A DNA stretch of 25,566 bases from an uncultured Collinsella sp. (GTDB lineage Bacteria; Actinomycetota; Coriobacteriia; Coriobacteriales; Coriobacteriaceae): the NCBI GenBank assembly GCA_902465265.1, contig CABQMF010000027.1:1-25566 (forward strand), written 5' to 3'. The notes under the pieces were generated by a model that worked only from the letters and a program-made list of their open reading frames with translations, made no database searches and was not told where the DNA came from. Position 1 is the stretch's first letter; every line of letters starts with the position of its first letter. This document shows positions 16,073 to 24,059 of this stretch, piece after piece. The position numbers and the translations under genes are program-made.

Positions 16073-17014
16073 CTAGCGATGTGCCAGCGGATGTGCCGCC
16101 AGATAGACCTCGGTCAGTTGCGTGCGGTCGACATGCGTGTAGACCTGCGTGGTCGAAATATCGGCATGGCCCAAAATCTCCTGCAGCACACGCAGGTCGG
16201 CACCGCCCGCGAGCATGTGGGTGGCAAAGGAGTGGCGCAAGGTGTGGGGATGGAGCCCCACCAGCCCCACCTGGCGCCCATACCGCTCGCATATCGCATG
16301 CACGGCCTGGCGCGACAGGCGACGTCCGTTCTTATTTAAAAAGACCGCCAAGGTCTCCGTCCCGTGAGCATGGGCGGCCAGGAGGGTGCGCCCGTCACCT
16401 AGATAGTGTGTCAGGGCACGCGCCGCGCTTCCCACCAACGGGGCCAGACGCTCCTTGGAGCCCTTACCGCGCACCAGGACAAACCCGTCATCGATATGGA
16501 TATCGCCCACATCGAGCCCAACCAGCTCACTCACACGCAAGCCGCAACCGTAAAGCACTTCCAAGATGGCATGATCGCGCAGCCCCATCTCGCCCTCGGG
16601 AAAGTCTTGATCGAGCAGCGCCGAGACATCCTCCACCGAAAGGTATTCCGGCAGGCGATCTGCCTTTTTGGGCAGGCGCAACGCCGCCGTCGGGTTTTGG
16701 GCCACGGCCCCATCGCGCACCAAAAAGGCATGCAGACCCTTCACGGCAGCAAGTGCGCGCTCCACCGAGGCGTCGGAATAGCCTCCGTCGCGGCGATCGG
16801 CAACAAAGCCCTCCACGACCTGACGGCTCACATCTTCAAAAGACGCAATGTCAGCCCGCTCCAGATAGGCGCAGTACGTCGTCAGGTCACGACGGTAGGC
16901 CGCAATCGTATTGCGCGCCAAGCCCCGCTCGACCGCGAGGTAATCGAGATACTCCCCCGCCGCCACAGCGAGCGACGAGGGAGTAGCTTCGGTATGTTCT
17001 TGGTTCTCCGGCAC
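16073..17014 (-). CDS. xerD: Tyrosine recombinase XerD-type
   Basis: This site-specific recombinase would resolve chromosome dimers at dif before division. With the GTG start at 17014 it has 313 residues, the usual size. The N-terminal SAM-like core-binding domain (EYLDYLAVERGLARNTIAAYRRDL) is followed by the catalytic domain with all expected residues: Arg near 160 (GCGLRVSEL), Lys near 184 (GKGSKER), HxxR near 257-260 (HPHTLRHSF), His near 283 (LGHADISTT) and Tyr near 292 (QVYTHV). A longer open frame to 17167 runs inside pyrG and reads as low-complexity sequence, so it was rejected. The GTG lies 2 nt after the pyrG stop with only AAGG beside it, so coupling to pyrG is likely. XerC is possible, but XerD is the better fit. 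Confidence 0.9.
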   Translation of the reverse strand: MPENQEHTEATPSSLAVAAGEYLDYLAVERGLARNTIAAYRRDLTTYCAYLERADIASFEDVSRQVVEGFVADRRDGGYSDASVERALAAVKGLHAFLVRDGAVAQNPTAALRLPKKADRLPEYLSVEDVSALLDQDFPEGEMGLRDHAILEVLYGCGLRVSELVGLDVGDIHIDDGFVLVRGKGSKERLAPLVGSAARALTHYLGDGRTLLAAHAHGTETLAVFLNKNGRRLSRQAVHAICERYGRQVGLVGLHPHTLRHSFATHMLAGGADLRVLQEILGHADISTTQVYTHVDRTQLTEVYLAAHPLAHR

Positions 17015-17016
17015 CC

Positions 17017-18678
17017 TTAGTCCGTAGCGAGGTTCTTGGGCGTCACCTGCAGACGGTCGACACCCTCGTGCTGGCCGATCGAGGCGCGCACGAACTCGCG
17101 GAACAGCGGCTGCGGGTTGGTCGGACGGCTCTTGAACTCGGGATGAGCCTGGGTGGCCACATACCACGGATGCACGTCGCGCGGCAGCTCGACCATCTCG
17201 ACCAGGCGCTCGTCGGGCGAAAGACCCGAGATAACAAGACCGGCGTCCTCGAGCTGGTCACGGAAGGCGTTGTTGAACTCAAAACGGTGACGGTGACGCT
17301 CGTAGACGAGCTCCTCGCCATAGGCCTCGCGAGCGAGGGTATCGGCGGCGAGCTTGCACGGATAGGCACCCAGACGCATGGTGCCGCCCTTCTCGGTCAC
17401 GTCCTCCTGCGAGCTCATCAAGTCGATGACACTATACGGGCCATCAGGATCGAACTCGGAAGAGCTGGCGCCGGCAAGGCCGACCACGTTGCGGGCAAAT
17501 TCGCACACGGCCACCTGCATACCCAGGCAAATGCCCAGATACGGAATCTTGTGCTCGCGGGCGAACTCGGCCGCGAGGATCTTGCCCTCCAGGGCGCGCT
17601 TGCCAAAGCCGCCAGGGACCAAGATGCCCGAGGCGTCACCCAGGACCTCGGAGACGTTCTGCTCATCGAGGCTCTCGCCATCGACCAGCTGCACGTCAAC
17701 GTGGCGATCGTAGAACACGCCCGCATGGTGCAGGGCCTCGATAACCGACAGGTAGGCATCGGGCAGCTGCGTATACTTGCCCACGACGGCGATCTTCACC
17801 TTGTCGGCGTGCTGGTTGGCATGGTTCTGCTTGCGCAGGAACTCGTTCCACTGACTCATGTCGCGCTCACGCGGGTCCAGACCCAGACGCTCGCAAATGC
17901 GCAGGTCAAAGTCCTGCTCGGCGAGCAGCTGCGGAACATCGTAGATGCTCGCGCAGTCCTCGTTGGTAAAGACACAGTCGGTGTCGACATCGCAGAAGCT
18001 TGCGATCTTGCCGCGGATGGCATCGTCGATATGGTGATCGGAGCGCAGAACGATAATATCGGGCTGGATACCAAAGCTGCGGAGCTCCTTGACGGAGTGC
18101 TGCGTCGGCTTGGTCTTGACCTCGTGGGCGGCGGCGATATAGGGAACGAGCGACACGTGGATGTAGCAGACGTTCTCGGGGCCGGCCTCCTTGCGATACT
18201 GGCGAATGGCCTCGACAAACGGCTGCGACTCGATGTCGCCGATGGTGCCGCCCAACTCAGTGATGACCACGTCGGAGCCGGTCTGCTCCTCAATACGACG
18301 GAACTTATCCTTAATGGCGTTCGTGACGTGCGGGATCACCTGCACGGTGCCGCCCAAAAAGTCACCGCGACGTTCACGGGCGATCAGGCTCTTATAGATG
18401 GCACCAGTCGTAAAGTTGGAATCGCGGGTCAGGTTCTCGTCAATAAAGCGCTCGTAGTGGCCCAGGTCCAGATCGGACTCGTAGCCGTCCTCGGTCACAA
18501 AGACCTCGCCATGCTGGAACGGGCTCATGGTGCCGGGGTCGACGTTCAGATACGGGTCGGCCTTTTGCATCGTTACCTTGTAGCCGCGCGACTTGAGCAG
18601 ACGGCCCAGCGAGGCCGCGGTAATACCCTTGCCCAGAGACGAAACCACGCCGCCGGTCACGAACACATGCTTGGTCAT
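17017..18678 (-). CDS. pyrG: CTP synthase PyrG
   Basis: PyrG aminates UTP to CTP using ATP and ammonia from glutamine. The 553-residue protein has the N-terminal synthetase domain (MTKHVFVTGGVVSSLGKGI, KADPYLNVDPGTMSP, ELGGTIGDIES, and the UTP/CTP-binding KTKPTQHSVKEL) and a C-terminal glutaminase domain with the catalytic triad Cys near 384 (GICLGMQ), His near 512 and Glu near 514 (AHPEF). ATG at 18678 is preceded by AGGT about 9 nt upstream. It is the first gene of a two-gene operon with xerD. Confidence 0.98.
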   Translation of the reverse strand: MTKHVFVTGGVVSSLGKGITAASLGRLLKSRGYKVTMQKADPYLNVDPGTMSPFQHGEVFVTEDGYESDLDLGHYERFIDENLTRDSNFTTGAIYKSLIARERRGDFLGGTVQVIPHVTNAIKDKFRRIEEQTGSDVVITELGGTIGDIESQPFVEAIRQYRKEAGPENVCYIHVSLVPYIAAAHEVKTKPTQHSVKELRSFGIQPDIIVLRSDHHIDDAIRGKIASFCDVDTDCVFTNEDCASIYDVPQLLAEQDFDLRICERLGLDPRERDMSQWNEFLRKQNHANQHADKVKIAVVGKYTQLPDAYLSVIEALHHAGVFYDRHVDVQLVDGESLDEQNVSEVLGDASGILVPGGFGKRALEGKILAAEFAREHKIPYLGICLGMQVAVCEFARNVVGLAGASSSEFDPDGPYSVIDLMSSQEDVTEKGGTMRLGAYPCKLAADTLAREAYGEELVYERHRHRFEFNNAFRDQLEDAGLVISGLSPDERLVEMVELPRDVHPWYVATQAHPEFKSRPTNPQPLFREFVRASIGQHEGVDRLQVTPKNLATD

Positions 18679-18736
18679 ATTGAGTTACCTGCGCTTCCCG
18701 TAGAAGTTGTCCATACACATCTTACGGGTCTTCATT

Positions 18737-18765
18737 GTAATACTCGCGACGCGCGCCGCACACAA
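18737..18765 (-). promoter_or_regulatory. Possible pyrG promoter
   Basis: On the minus strand TTGTGT (18760-18765) and TATTAC (18737-18742) are 17 bp apart, about 60 nt before the pyrG start. Both hexamers are imperfect matches (3/6 and 4/6). No attenuator hairpin typical of pyrG leaders was seen in the remaining 60 nt. Confidence 0.35.
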
Positions 18766-18803
18766 TTTTTCTTACGCGCAATCGCATTTCTCCATCTCGA
18801 AAC

Positions 18804-18832
18804 AAAACGCCGCCCGGTTGCCCAGGCGGCGT
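18804..18832 (-). terminator. Terminator after the winged-helix gene
   Basis: ACGCCGCC and GGCGGCGT form an 8-bp stem with a 10-nt loop, followed on the minus strand by TTTTGTTT. It lies about 25 nt after the stop of the winged-helix gene and separates it from pyrG. Confidence 0.75.
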
Positions 18833-18856
18833 CGTTTCCACTATGTATGCACGCTG

Positions 18857-19195
18857 TTATCGATCGGCAACTTCGTCCTTGATCAAGTCCTGCACGAGCA
18901 TACCGGCACGGATGCCCTCTAGATACCATTCGCCACGCTCCGTAAGACAAATACCATTTGCGAGCTGGCCGCCGTCGTCGCTGTAGCGCGAGACGACCTC
19001 AATGATGTCTTCGGATTCCAAGCGTTCAATTGCCGCGCGGGCGCGATACGGAGACACCCCCACACGCTCGGCAAGCGTCTTTCGCGAAAAGCCATAAAAT
19101 CCGCCGTTGTCTTCGGACTGCTGTGCGATCTCCATCAGCACCTGCACCTCGACACGCTTCATATCGTTGACACTCGCACGACCCTTGCCAGCCAT
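18857..19195 (-). CDS. Small winged-helix DNA-binding protein, target unknown
   Basis: The 112-residue product is predicted to be a cytoplasmic transcription regulator. Residues about 15-90 read as a winged helix: a helix (MKRVEVQVLMEIAQQSE), a helix-turn-helix (SRKTLAERVGVSPYRARAAIERLESEDII), then a beta wing (EVVSRYSDDGGQLANGICLTERG). A short C-terminal helix may support dimer formation. No ligand domain is present. ATG at 19195 has an excellent GAGGAGG about 5 nt upstream; the longer frame to 19306 has no such support. It is flanked by its own leader and terminator, so it is probably a single-gene unit. Resemblance to MarR- or PadR-like folds is general; I do not recognise the exact family. 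Confidence 0.8.
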   Translation of the reverse strand: MAGKGRASVNDMKRVEVQVLMEIAQQSEDNGGFYGFSRKTLAERVGVSPYRARAAIERLESEDIIEVVSRYSDDGGQLANGICLTERGEWYLEGIRAGMLVQDLIKDEVADR

Positions 19196-19443
19196 GGCAG
19201 CCTCCTCAAACCGAGCACGGGCATCACTTGCACCGTGCGCGACCGGCACACCCCATGATGGCCGGCAACATCCATCATGCGGCATCCCCGCAAAAGGATG
19301 AAACAATTAGGGTTATTGTATACCGCCCAAATCGCTTATAGGCAGGTAAACGGGCTAATTTTAGGTTAAACGGTAGCTTTGTTGATAAATGGGGCACACC
19401 GAATGTATACCGATGCGCCCCTTTCAGACCAATTTATCCAGGC
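19196..19443 (-). promoter_or_regulatory. Leader of the winged-helix gene with repeats
   Basis: This 248-nt gap has two hairpins near the start codon (GCACGG...CCGTGC and CATGATGG...CCATCATG). Further upstream is a possible -10 sequence TATACAAT near 19316-19323 with no clear -35. Two near-identical direct repeats follow, AGGTAAACGG and AGGTTAAACGG, around 19344-19377. They could be sites for the regulator itself. The far end holds the terminator of the upstream gene. Confidence 0.35.
19386..19421 (-). terminator. Terminator after the DUF1846 gene
   Basis: GGGGCGCA and TGTGCCCC on the minus strand form an 8-bp stem with one wobble and a 15-nt loop, followed by ATTTATC. It begins about 22 nt after the gene's stop. 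The T-run is short, so termination may be partial. Confidence 0.55.
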
Positions 19444-20925
19444 TTAGCGGTGGAAGAAACCACGGCGCTCGAACTTGGGCTCGCAGCACACGTTGATGCC
19501 AAGCTTGCGCAGCACCGTCTCGTCCGTCGGCGAGATGATCACGCTAAAGAAGGCATCGCAGCCACGCAGCTGCTCCAGGCCCGAAAGGACGCGGGCCGCC
19601 GTCTCGCTCGTTGCCGAGGTGATCGAGAGCGCCATAAGCGTCTCGTCAGTGTGCAGGCGCGGGTTCTTGCTACCCAGGAAATGCGTCTTGAGCTTGCTGA
19701 TAGGCTCAATCGCCTCATCGCTAATGACCTCGAGCTCAAGGTCAACGCCCGAGACATGCTTAAGTGCATTCATGATGAGCGAGCTCGCGGCGCCCAGGCG
19801 CGTGGAAGTCTTGCCGGTCACCACGGAGCCATCGGGCATGACCATGGCGCCTACGGGGCCACCCGTCAGCTGCTCCCTGGTAAGAGCGGCCGAGCGTGCC
19901 GGCGAGTAGTTCTTGTCGATACCGGCCTTCTTCATAATGATCTTGAGACGATCAACCTGCTCATCGCCCACGCCGGTACGGCGCACATTTTCGACCGCGG
20001 TAAAGTAGCGGCGGACGATCTCCATCTTGGAAGCGTCGCGGCAGGCATCGTCATCGGTAATGGCAAAACCGACCATATTGACGCCCATGTCCGTGGGGCT
20101 CTGGTAGGGGCTCTTGCCCAGGATCTTTTCCATCAGAGCACGGACCACCGGGAAGGCCTCAACGTCACGGTTGTAGTTGACCGTGGTCTTGTTGTAGGCC
20201 TCCAAGTGGAAGGAGTCGATGATATTCGCATCGTCGAGGTCGGCCGTGGCGGCCTCATAGGCGATGTTGACCGGATGCGTGAGGGGCAGATTCCAGACCG
20301 GAAAAGTCTCGAACTTGGCGTAGCCGGCGGCGGTGCCGTGCTTGTGCTCGTGATAGAGCTGAGACAGGCAGGTGGCGAGCTTGCCCGAGCCAGGGCCGGG
20401 AGCGGTGACCACAACGAGCGGACGAGTGGTCTCGACAAACTCGTTCTTGCCATAGCCGTCGTCGGACACGATCAGGTCGACGTCGTGCGGATAGCCCTCG
20501 ATGGGATAGTGCAGCTTGGCAGGAATGCCGAGCGCGTTCAGGCGATTGCGGAACACATCGGCGGCGGGCTGGCCGGCGTACTGGGTGATAACCACGGCCG
20601 CGACAGCAAAACCGTTGCCGCGGAACAGGTCGACCAGGCGCAAAACGTCCTCGTCATAGGTAATACCCAGGTCACCGCGAGCCTTGTTCTTCTCGATGTG
20701 GTTCGCGTTAATGGCGATGATGACCTCGACGTCGTCGGCAATGCTCTTGAGCATGCGAAACTTGCTGTCCGGCTCAAAACCCGGCAGCACGCGGCTCGCG
20801 TGATAGTCGTCAAACAGCTTGCCGCCAAACTCCAAATACAGCTTGCCGCCAAACTGCGAGATGCGCTCCTTAATATGAGCGGCCTGCAGCTCGATATACT
20901 TCGCGTTGTCGAAACCCTGGCGCAT
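19444..20925 (-). CDS. DUF1846 / UPF0371 family protein
   Basis: The 493-residue product matches my memory of the conserved UPF0371 (DUF1846) family, found mainly in Gram-positive and anaerobic bacteria; no experimental function is known to me. It opens with GFDNAKYIELQAAHIKERI and LYLEFGGKLFDDYHASRVLPGF, which I associate with the family. A Gly-rich loop TAPGPGSGK (about 174-182) resembles a nucleotide-binding P-loop, followed by a helix LATCLSQLYHE. No signal peptide or membrane helix is evident, so it should be cytoplasmic. The ATG at 20925 has GGGAG 6 nt upstream; the ATG at 20949 lacks a site. It has its own likely promoter and terminator. Confidence 0.88.
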   Translation of the reverse strand: MRQGFDNAKYIELQAAHIKERISQFGGKLYLEFGGKLFDDYHASRVLPGFEPDSKFRMLKSIADDVEVIIAINANHIEKNKARGDLGITYDEDVLRLVDLFRGNGFAVAAVVITQYAGQPAADVFRNRLNALGIPAKLHYPIEGYPHDVDLIVSDDGYGKNEFVETTRPLVVVTAPGPGSGKLATCLSQLYHEHKHGTAAGYAKFETFPVWNLPLTHPVNIAYEAATADLDDANIIDSFHLEAYNKTTVNYNRDVEAFPVVRALMEKILGKSPYQSPTDMGVNMVGFAITDDDACRDASKMEIVRRYFTAVENVRRTGVGDEQVDRLKIIMKKAGIDKNYSPARSAALTREQLTGGPVGAMVMPDGSVVTGKTSTRLGAASSLIMNALKHVSGVDLELEVISDEAIEPISKLKTHFLGSKNPRLHTDETLMALSITSATSETAARVLSGLEQLRGCDAFFSVIISPTDETVLRKLGINVCCEPKFERRGFFHR

Positions 20926-20964
20926 GTATGGCTCCCGTCCCGTTTCCATTTAATGTTCTAGGCG

Positions 20965-20970
20965 ATTATA
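20965..20970 (-). promoter_or_regulatory. -10 element upstream of the DUF1846 gene
   Basis: A perfect TATAAT reads on the minus strand about 40 nt before the start codon. No good -35 hexamer lies 16-18 bp upstream, so the promoter may depend on an activator or be weak. Confidence 0.45.
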
Positions 20971-21140
20971 ACGGAGCCCGCCCTCCCCGATACCCAGACC
21001 ATCAACAGGCACCAACCAAACACGCCACCGCAACTTCCCCTTTTGGCGCAAAGTAACCTGATCCCTTTGCACCAACAACAGAAACGTCGCAGGTTGAGCA
21101 TAAGTCAGCGAGCGACGTCCAGGACGTACAAGTTGGCATG
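20971..21140. other. Gene-free stretch with small inverted repeats
   Basis: No credible gene is seen. There are two modest inverted repeats: GCAAAG...CTTTGC near 21048-21070 and ACGTCGC...GCGACGT near 21091-21117. The stretch ends at a two-way terminator. A small RNA on the plus strand is conceivable, but no plus-strand promoter was found. Confidence 0.3.
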
Positions 21141-21182
21141 AAAAAGGCAAGGCATAGACCTTCTGGTCATGCCTTGCCTTTT
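21141..21182. terminator. Bidirectional terminator
   Basis: AAAAGGCAAGGCAT, a bulged A and GACC pair with GGTCATGCCTTGCCTTTT around a TTCT loop, about 18 bp. T-runs follow in both directions (five on the minus strand, four on the plus). For the minus strand it probably ends the transporter transcript after the hairpin array. Confidence 0.82.
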
Positions 21183-21224
21183 GAATGACAAATTGTCGTC
21201 CTGGGCAGCGCGCAGCGTCGACTG

Positions 21225-21392
21225 GTTGCGCGGTTCGTAGAACCGCGCAACATGAGAGCGCCCCCTCCCGCGCACGGAACGGGAGGGGGCTAAAGGTAGG
21301 AGTCTACCGGTGGGTTTACCCCACCGGACAGACGATGACCAGGTGATCCTTTACAGGATCGTCAAGGTTTCCGTGGGGTACCCGTTGGGTAC
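21225..21392 (-). repeat. Tandem array of hairpins after the transporter gene
   Basis: Six inverted repeats follow one another. They are GTTGCGCGGTTC/GAACCGCGCAAC (21225-21251, 12 bp, 3-nt loop), GCCCCCTCCCG/CGGGAGGGGGC (21260-21290, 11 bp), GGTAG/CTACC (21295-21308), CCGGTGGG/CCCACCGG (21307-21327), GATCCT/AGGATC (21345-21360) and GTACCC/GGGTAC (21378-21392). The last one abuts the transporter stop codon. The third and fourth share two bases and would be alternatives. The arms differ in sequence, so they are not copies of one repeat. Confidence 0.75.
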
Positions 21393-22871
21393 TTAGAGCA
21401 GCACGCAGGCGACGGTCAGGATGACAGCGCAGACGACGGAGAGAGCAACGATGAGCTTAAGGGCAAACTTGAGCCAGGTCGTCCACTCGATCTTGGCCAG
21501 GGCGAGACCGCCCATGATGGCGCCGGAGGTCGGGGTGAACAGGTTCACGACACCGATGGCGGCGGAGAAGATCATGACCATGACCTCAGGCGAGAAGCCA
21601 AGCTTAACAGCCAGCGGTCCCATGATGGGCATGGAGACGGTGGCCATACCGGAGGTCGAGGGGATCAGGAAGGACAGGCCGAAGTAGACCAGGAAGCTCA
21701 TGGGAGCGAAGATCACGCCGGACAGGCCAGCCAGGGCATTGGCGGCAGCGTCGAGGACGAAGACGTCGAGGCCGGTGTTAGCCATGAGGACGGAGATACC
21801 ACGAGCGAGGGCGATGACGAGAACAACGGACATCATGTCGGCAGCGCCGGTGATGAAGGTGTTAACGATCTGCTTCTCGGACAGGCCACCGATGATACCG
21901 ATCAGGACGGCCATGAGGAAGAACCAGGTGGAAGCCTCGTCGAAGTACCACTGGCCAATGGGCAGGCCGGTGATCAGGGCAGACCAGCCCTGGACGACGG
22001 CGTTACCGTCGGCGTCGTAGACAGCGCCAGCGTCGAAGAAGTTGGCGACGCCCTCGTTGAGGTCGGCCAGCGGAATGAAGCCGACGATCATGACGACGAA
22101 GGTGAAGGCGAAGGCGATCAGAACACCCTTCTGACGACCGGTGAGCTTGACCTCCTTGTGAACCTCGGAAGCAGCCTTGCCGTGAGCCTCTTCGGCGTCC
22201 TTGAGCTCCTGCATCGACAGGATGGTGGAACCCTTGTCAGCCTTGACCTTCTTGGCATAGTTCATCACGAAGAAGATGGACATGCCGGTGGTGACAATCC
22301 ACAGGACGGCACCGAGGCCGATGATGATGGACTGGTTGACCTCAATGCCAACGCCGGTCAGAGCGTCGACGGCAGCGCCGACGGCGAACGGGTTAACCGT
22401 GGAGCCCAGGCAGCCGCAGCCAGCGCCGAGCAGGACGGTGGCGGCACCGACCATGGGGTCGAAGCCAGCGGCCATCATGGTAGCGGCGAGCAGGGCGTAG
22501 AAGGGAACGGTCTCCTCGCACATACCATAGGTAGTACCACCGAGGGAGAAGATGAGCATAAGGACAGGAATGAGCATGATCTCGTTGCCCTTAAGCTTCT
22601 GCACCAGAACGGCGATGCCGTTGTCCAGGGCGCCGGTCTCGGTCATCATACCGAGGAAGCCGCCCAGGATCATAACGAAGAGGCAGACGGGCAGAGCGTC
22701 AGCGAAGCCCAGGATCGGGGCGGTGCAGAAATCGCTCAGGCGGGCTGCGGTAACCGCGCCGCCGGACGTGCCGGAGACGATAACGGTAATCACTGCAACA
22801 ATTGCCAGCAGAGCTAGAAGAATGGTGAACGATGAAGGCATACCGCGCTTTTTCTTAGCGGTCTCAGTCAT
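21393..22871 (-). CDS. YfcC/DcuC-family membrane transporter, probably arginine/ornithine exchange
   Basis: The 492-residue protein has about 12 hydrophobic segments and matches the YfcC branch of the C4-dicarboxylate anaerobic carrier superfamily. Supporting stretches are FVMILGGFLGMMTETGALDNGI, GGTTYGMCEETVPFYAL, GAGCGCLGSTVNPFA, LIPSTSGMATVSMPIMGPLA and NLFTPTSGAIMGGLALAKI. A hydrophilic loop (about residues 215-245) divides the two halves, each with a re-entrant-like Gly/Ser/Thr segment. Family members next to arginine deiminase genes are thought to move arginine or related amino acids; here that role is inferred from location only. ATG at 22871 has AAGGGGGG about 9 nt upstream; the ATG at 22880 is too close to that site. 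It follows argF after 147 nt containing a hairpin. Confidence 0.88.
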   Translation of the reverse strand: MTETAKKKRGMPSSFTILLALLAIVAVITVIVSGTSGGAVTAARLSDFCTAPILGFADALPVCLFVMILGGFLGMMTETGALDNGIAVLVQKLKGNEIMLIPVLMLIFSLGGTTYGMCEETVPFYALLAATMMAAGFDPMVGAATVLLGAGCGCLGSTVNPFAVGAAVDALTGVGIEVNQSIIIGLGAVLWIVTTGMSIFFVMNYAKKVKADKGSTILSMQELKDAEEAHGKAASEVHKEVKLTGRQKGVLIAFAFTFVVMIVGFIPLADLNEGVANFFDAGAVYDADGNAVVQGWSALITGLPIGQWYFDEASTWFFLMAVLIGIIGGLSEKQIVNTFITGAADMMSVVLVIALARGISVLMANTGLDVFVLDAAANALAGLSGVIFAPMSFLVYFGLSFLIPSTSGMATVSMPIMGPLAVKLGFSPEVMVMIFSAAIGVVNLFTPTSGAIMGGLALAKIEWTTWLKFALKLIVALSVVCAVILTVACVLL

Positions 22872-22971
22872 GGTTCTCATCCCCCCTTCATAAATCATTT
22901 AACTTTCTCGCGCGAAGCGGATCTTCCGTGCCGTGCCCACCGCCCGACGCGAGATATTTACCAGACAAAGC

Positions 22972-23003
22972 CGCTCGGGGTGTGCAGCAATACACCCCGA
23001 GCG
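22972..23003 (-). terminator. Hairpin after the carbamoyltransferase gene
   Basis: CGCTCGGGGTGT and its complement ACACCCCGAGCG form a perfect 12-bp stem with an 8-nt loop, about 15 nt after the stop codon. On the minus strand it is followed by GCTTTGTC, a weak T-run. Partial termination or 3' end protection is likely, lowering transporter expression relative to the enzymes. Confidence 0.65.
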
Positions 23004-23018
23004 AGATGCTAGATGCTC

Positions 23019-24014
23019 TTACTTGAGCGTGGCGTACATGACAGCCTTGATGGTGTGCATGCGGTTCTCGGCCTCGTCGAAGACCTTGGAAGCGGGGCTC
23101 TCGAAGACCTCGTCGGTGACCTCCTGCTCGGTGATGCCGAACTGCTCGCACTTCTCGGCGCCAATCGTGGTGTTGGTGTCGTGGAAGCTGGGCAGGCAGT
23201 GCAGGAAGATGGCACCCGGGTTGGCCATAGCCATGACCTCGGAGGTAACGCGATACGGGGTGAGCTGAGCGATGCGCTCGGCCCAGACCTCATCGGGCTC
23301 GCCCATGGAGACCCACACGTCGGTGTAGATAACGTCGGCACCGGTGACGCCGTCCTTAACGTCAGTGGTCAGCTTGATGGTGCAGCCATTGGCCTCGGCG
23401 ATGGGCTTGCAGGCCTCGATGACGTCGTCGGCGGGCATGCACTCCTCGGGGCCGCAGGCCACGAAGTTCATGCCGAGCTTGGAGCAGACAACCATGAGGG
23501 AGCGAGCGACATTGTTCTTGCAGTCGCCCATGAAGACGAGGGTCTTGCCCTTGATGTCGTAGTTGAAGTTCTCCTGGACGGTCAGGATGTCGGCGAGCAT
23601 CTGGGTGGGGTGCCACTCGGTGGTCAGGCCGTTCCACACGGGCACGCCGGACTTAGCAGCGAGCTCCTCGACGTCGTCCTGTGCAAAGCCACGGAACTCG
23701 ATGCCGTCATACATGCGGCCGAGAACGCGGGCGGTGTCCTCGATGGACTCCTTCTTGCCCATCTGCGACGAACCGGGATCGAGGTAGGTGACGCCCATGC
23801 CCAGATCCATGCCGCCGACCTCGAAGGCGCAGCGGGTACGAGTGGAGGTCTTCTGGAAGAGCAGAACGATGTTCTTGCCCTCGAGATAGCGGTGCGGAAC
23901 GCCAGCGCGCTTCATGTCCTTGAAGTTCTTGGAAAGCTTGAGCAAGTACTCAATCTCCTCGGTGGAGAGGTCGAGGAGCTTGAGGAAGCTACGGCCGGAG
24001 AGGTTAACACCCAT
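23019..24014 (-). CDS. arcB: Ornithine carbamoyltransferase, catabolic (ArcB-type)
   Basis: In the arginine deiminase pathway this enzyme runs in reverse of biosynthesis, splitting citrulline with phosphate into ornithine and carbamoyl phosphate. The 331-residue protein has the carbamoyl-phosphate motif STRTR (about 57-61) in FQKTSTRTRCAFEV, HPTQ (about 135-138), GDCKNNVARS (about 163-172) and the ornithine-side HCLPSFHD (about 272-279). Size and motifs fit the family. ATG at 24014 has AAAGGA 8 nt upstream; a longer frame to 24104 runs through the intergenic hairpins and was rejected. The catabolic assignment rests on its place after arcA; sequence alone could also fit argF. Confidence 0.94.
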   Translation of the reverse strand: MGVNLSGRSFLKLLDLSTEEIEYLLKLSKNFKDMKRAGVPHRYLEGKNIVLLFQKTSTRTRCAFEVGGMDLGMGVTYLDPGSSQMGKKESIEDTARVLGRMYDGIEFRGFAQDDVEELAAKSGVPVWNGLTTEWHPTQMLADILTVQENFNYDIKGKTLVFMGDCKNNVARSLMVVCSKLGMNFVACGPEECMPADDVIEACKPIAEANGCTIKLTTDVKDGVTGADVIYTDVWVSMGEPDEVWAERIAQLTPYRVTSEVMAMANPGAIFLHCLPSFHDTNTTIGAEKCEQFGITEQEVTDEVFESPASKVFDEAENRMHTIKAVMYATLK

Positions 24015-24059
24015 GGTTCGTTTCCTTTCGAAATAATGAATTGCGTAAGTATTAGTGTT

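Noticed and set aside
17015..17167. N-terminal extension of xerD into pyrG
   Set aside because: The extra residues are encoded by another frame of pyrG and lie before the normal XerD N-terminus; the GTG at 17014 gives the standard length.
17068..18882. A 604-codon open frame opposite pyrG
   Set aside because: Shadow of pyrG; no motif, no ribosome site and it runs into intergenic sequence.
20950..21150. A 66-codon open frame on the minus strand
   Set aside because: It would start at a TTG inside the two-way terminator, has no ribosome site and no recognisable similarity.
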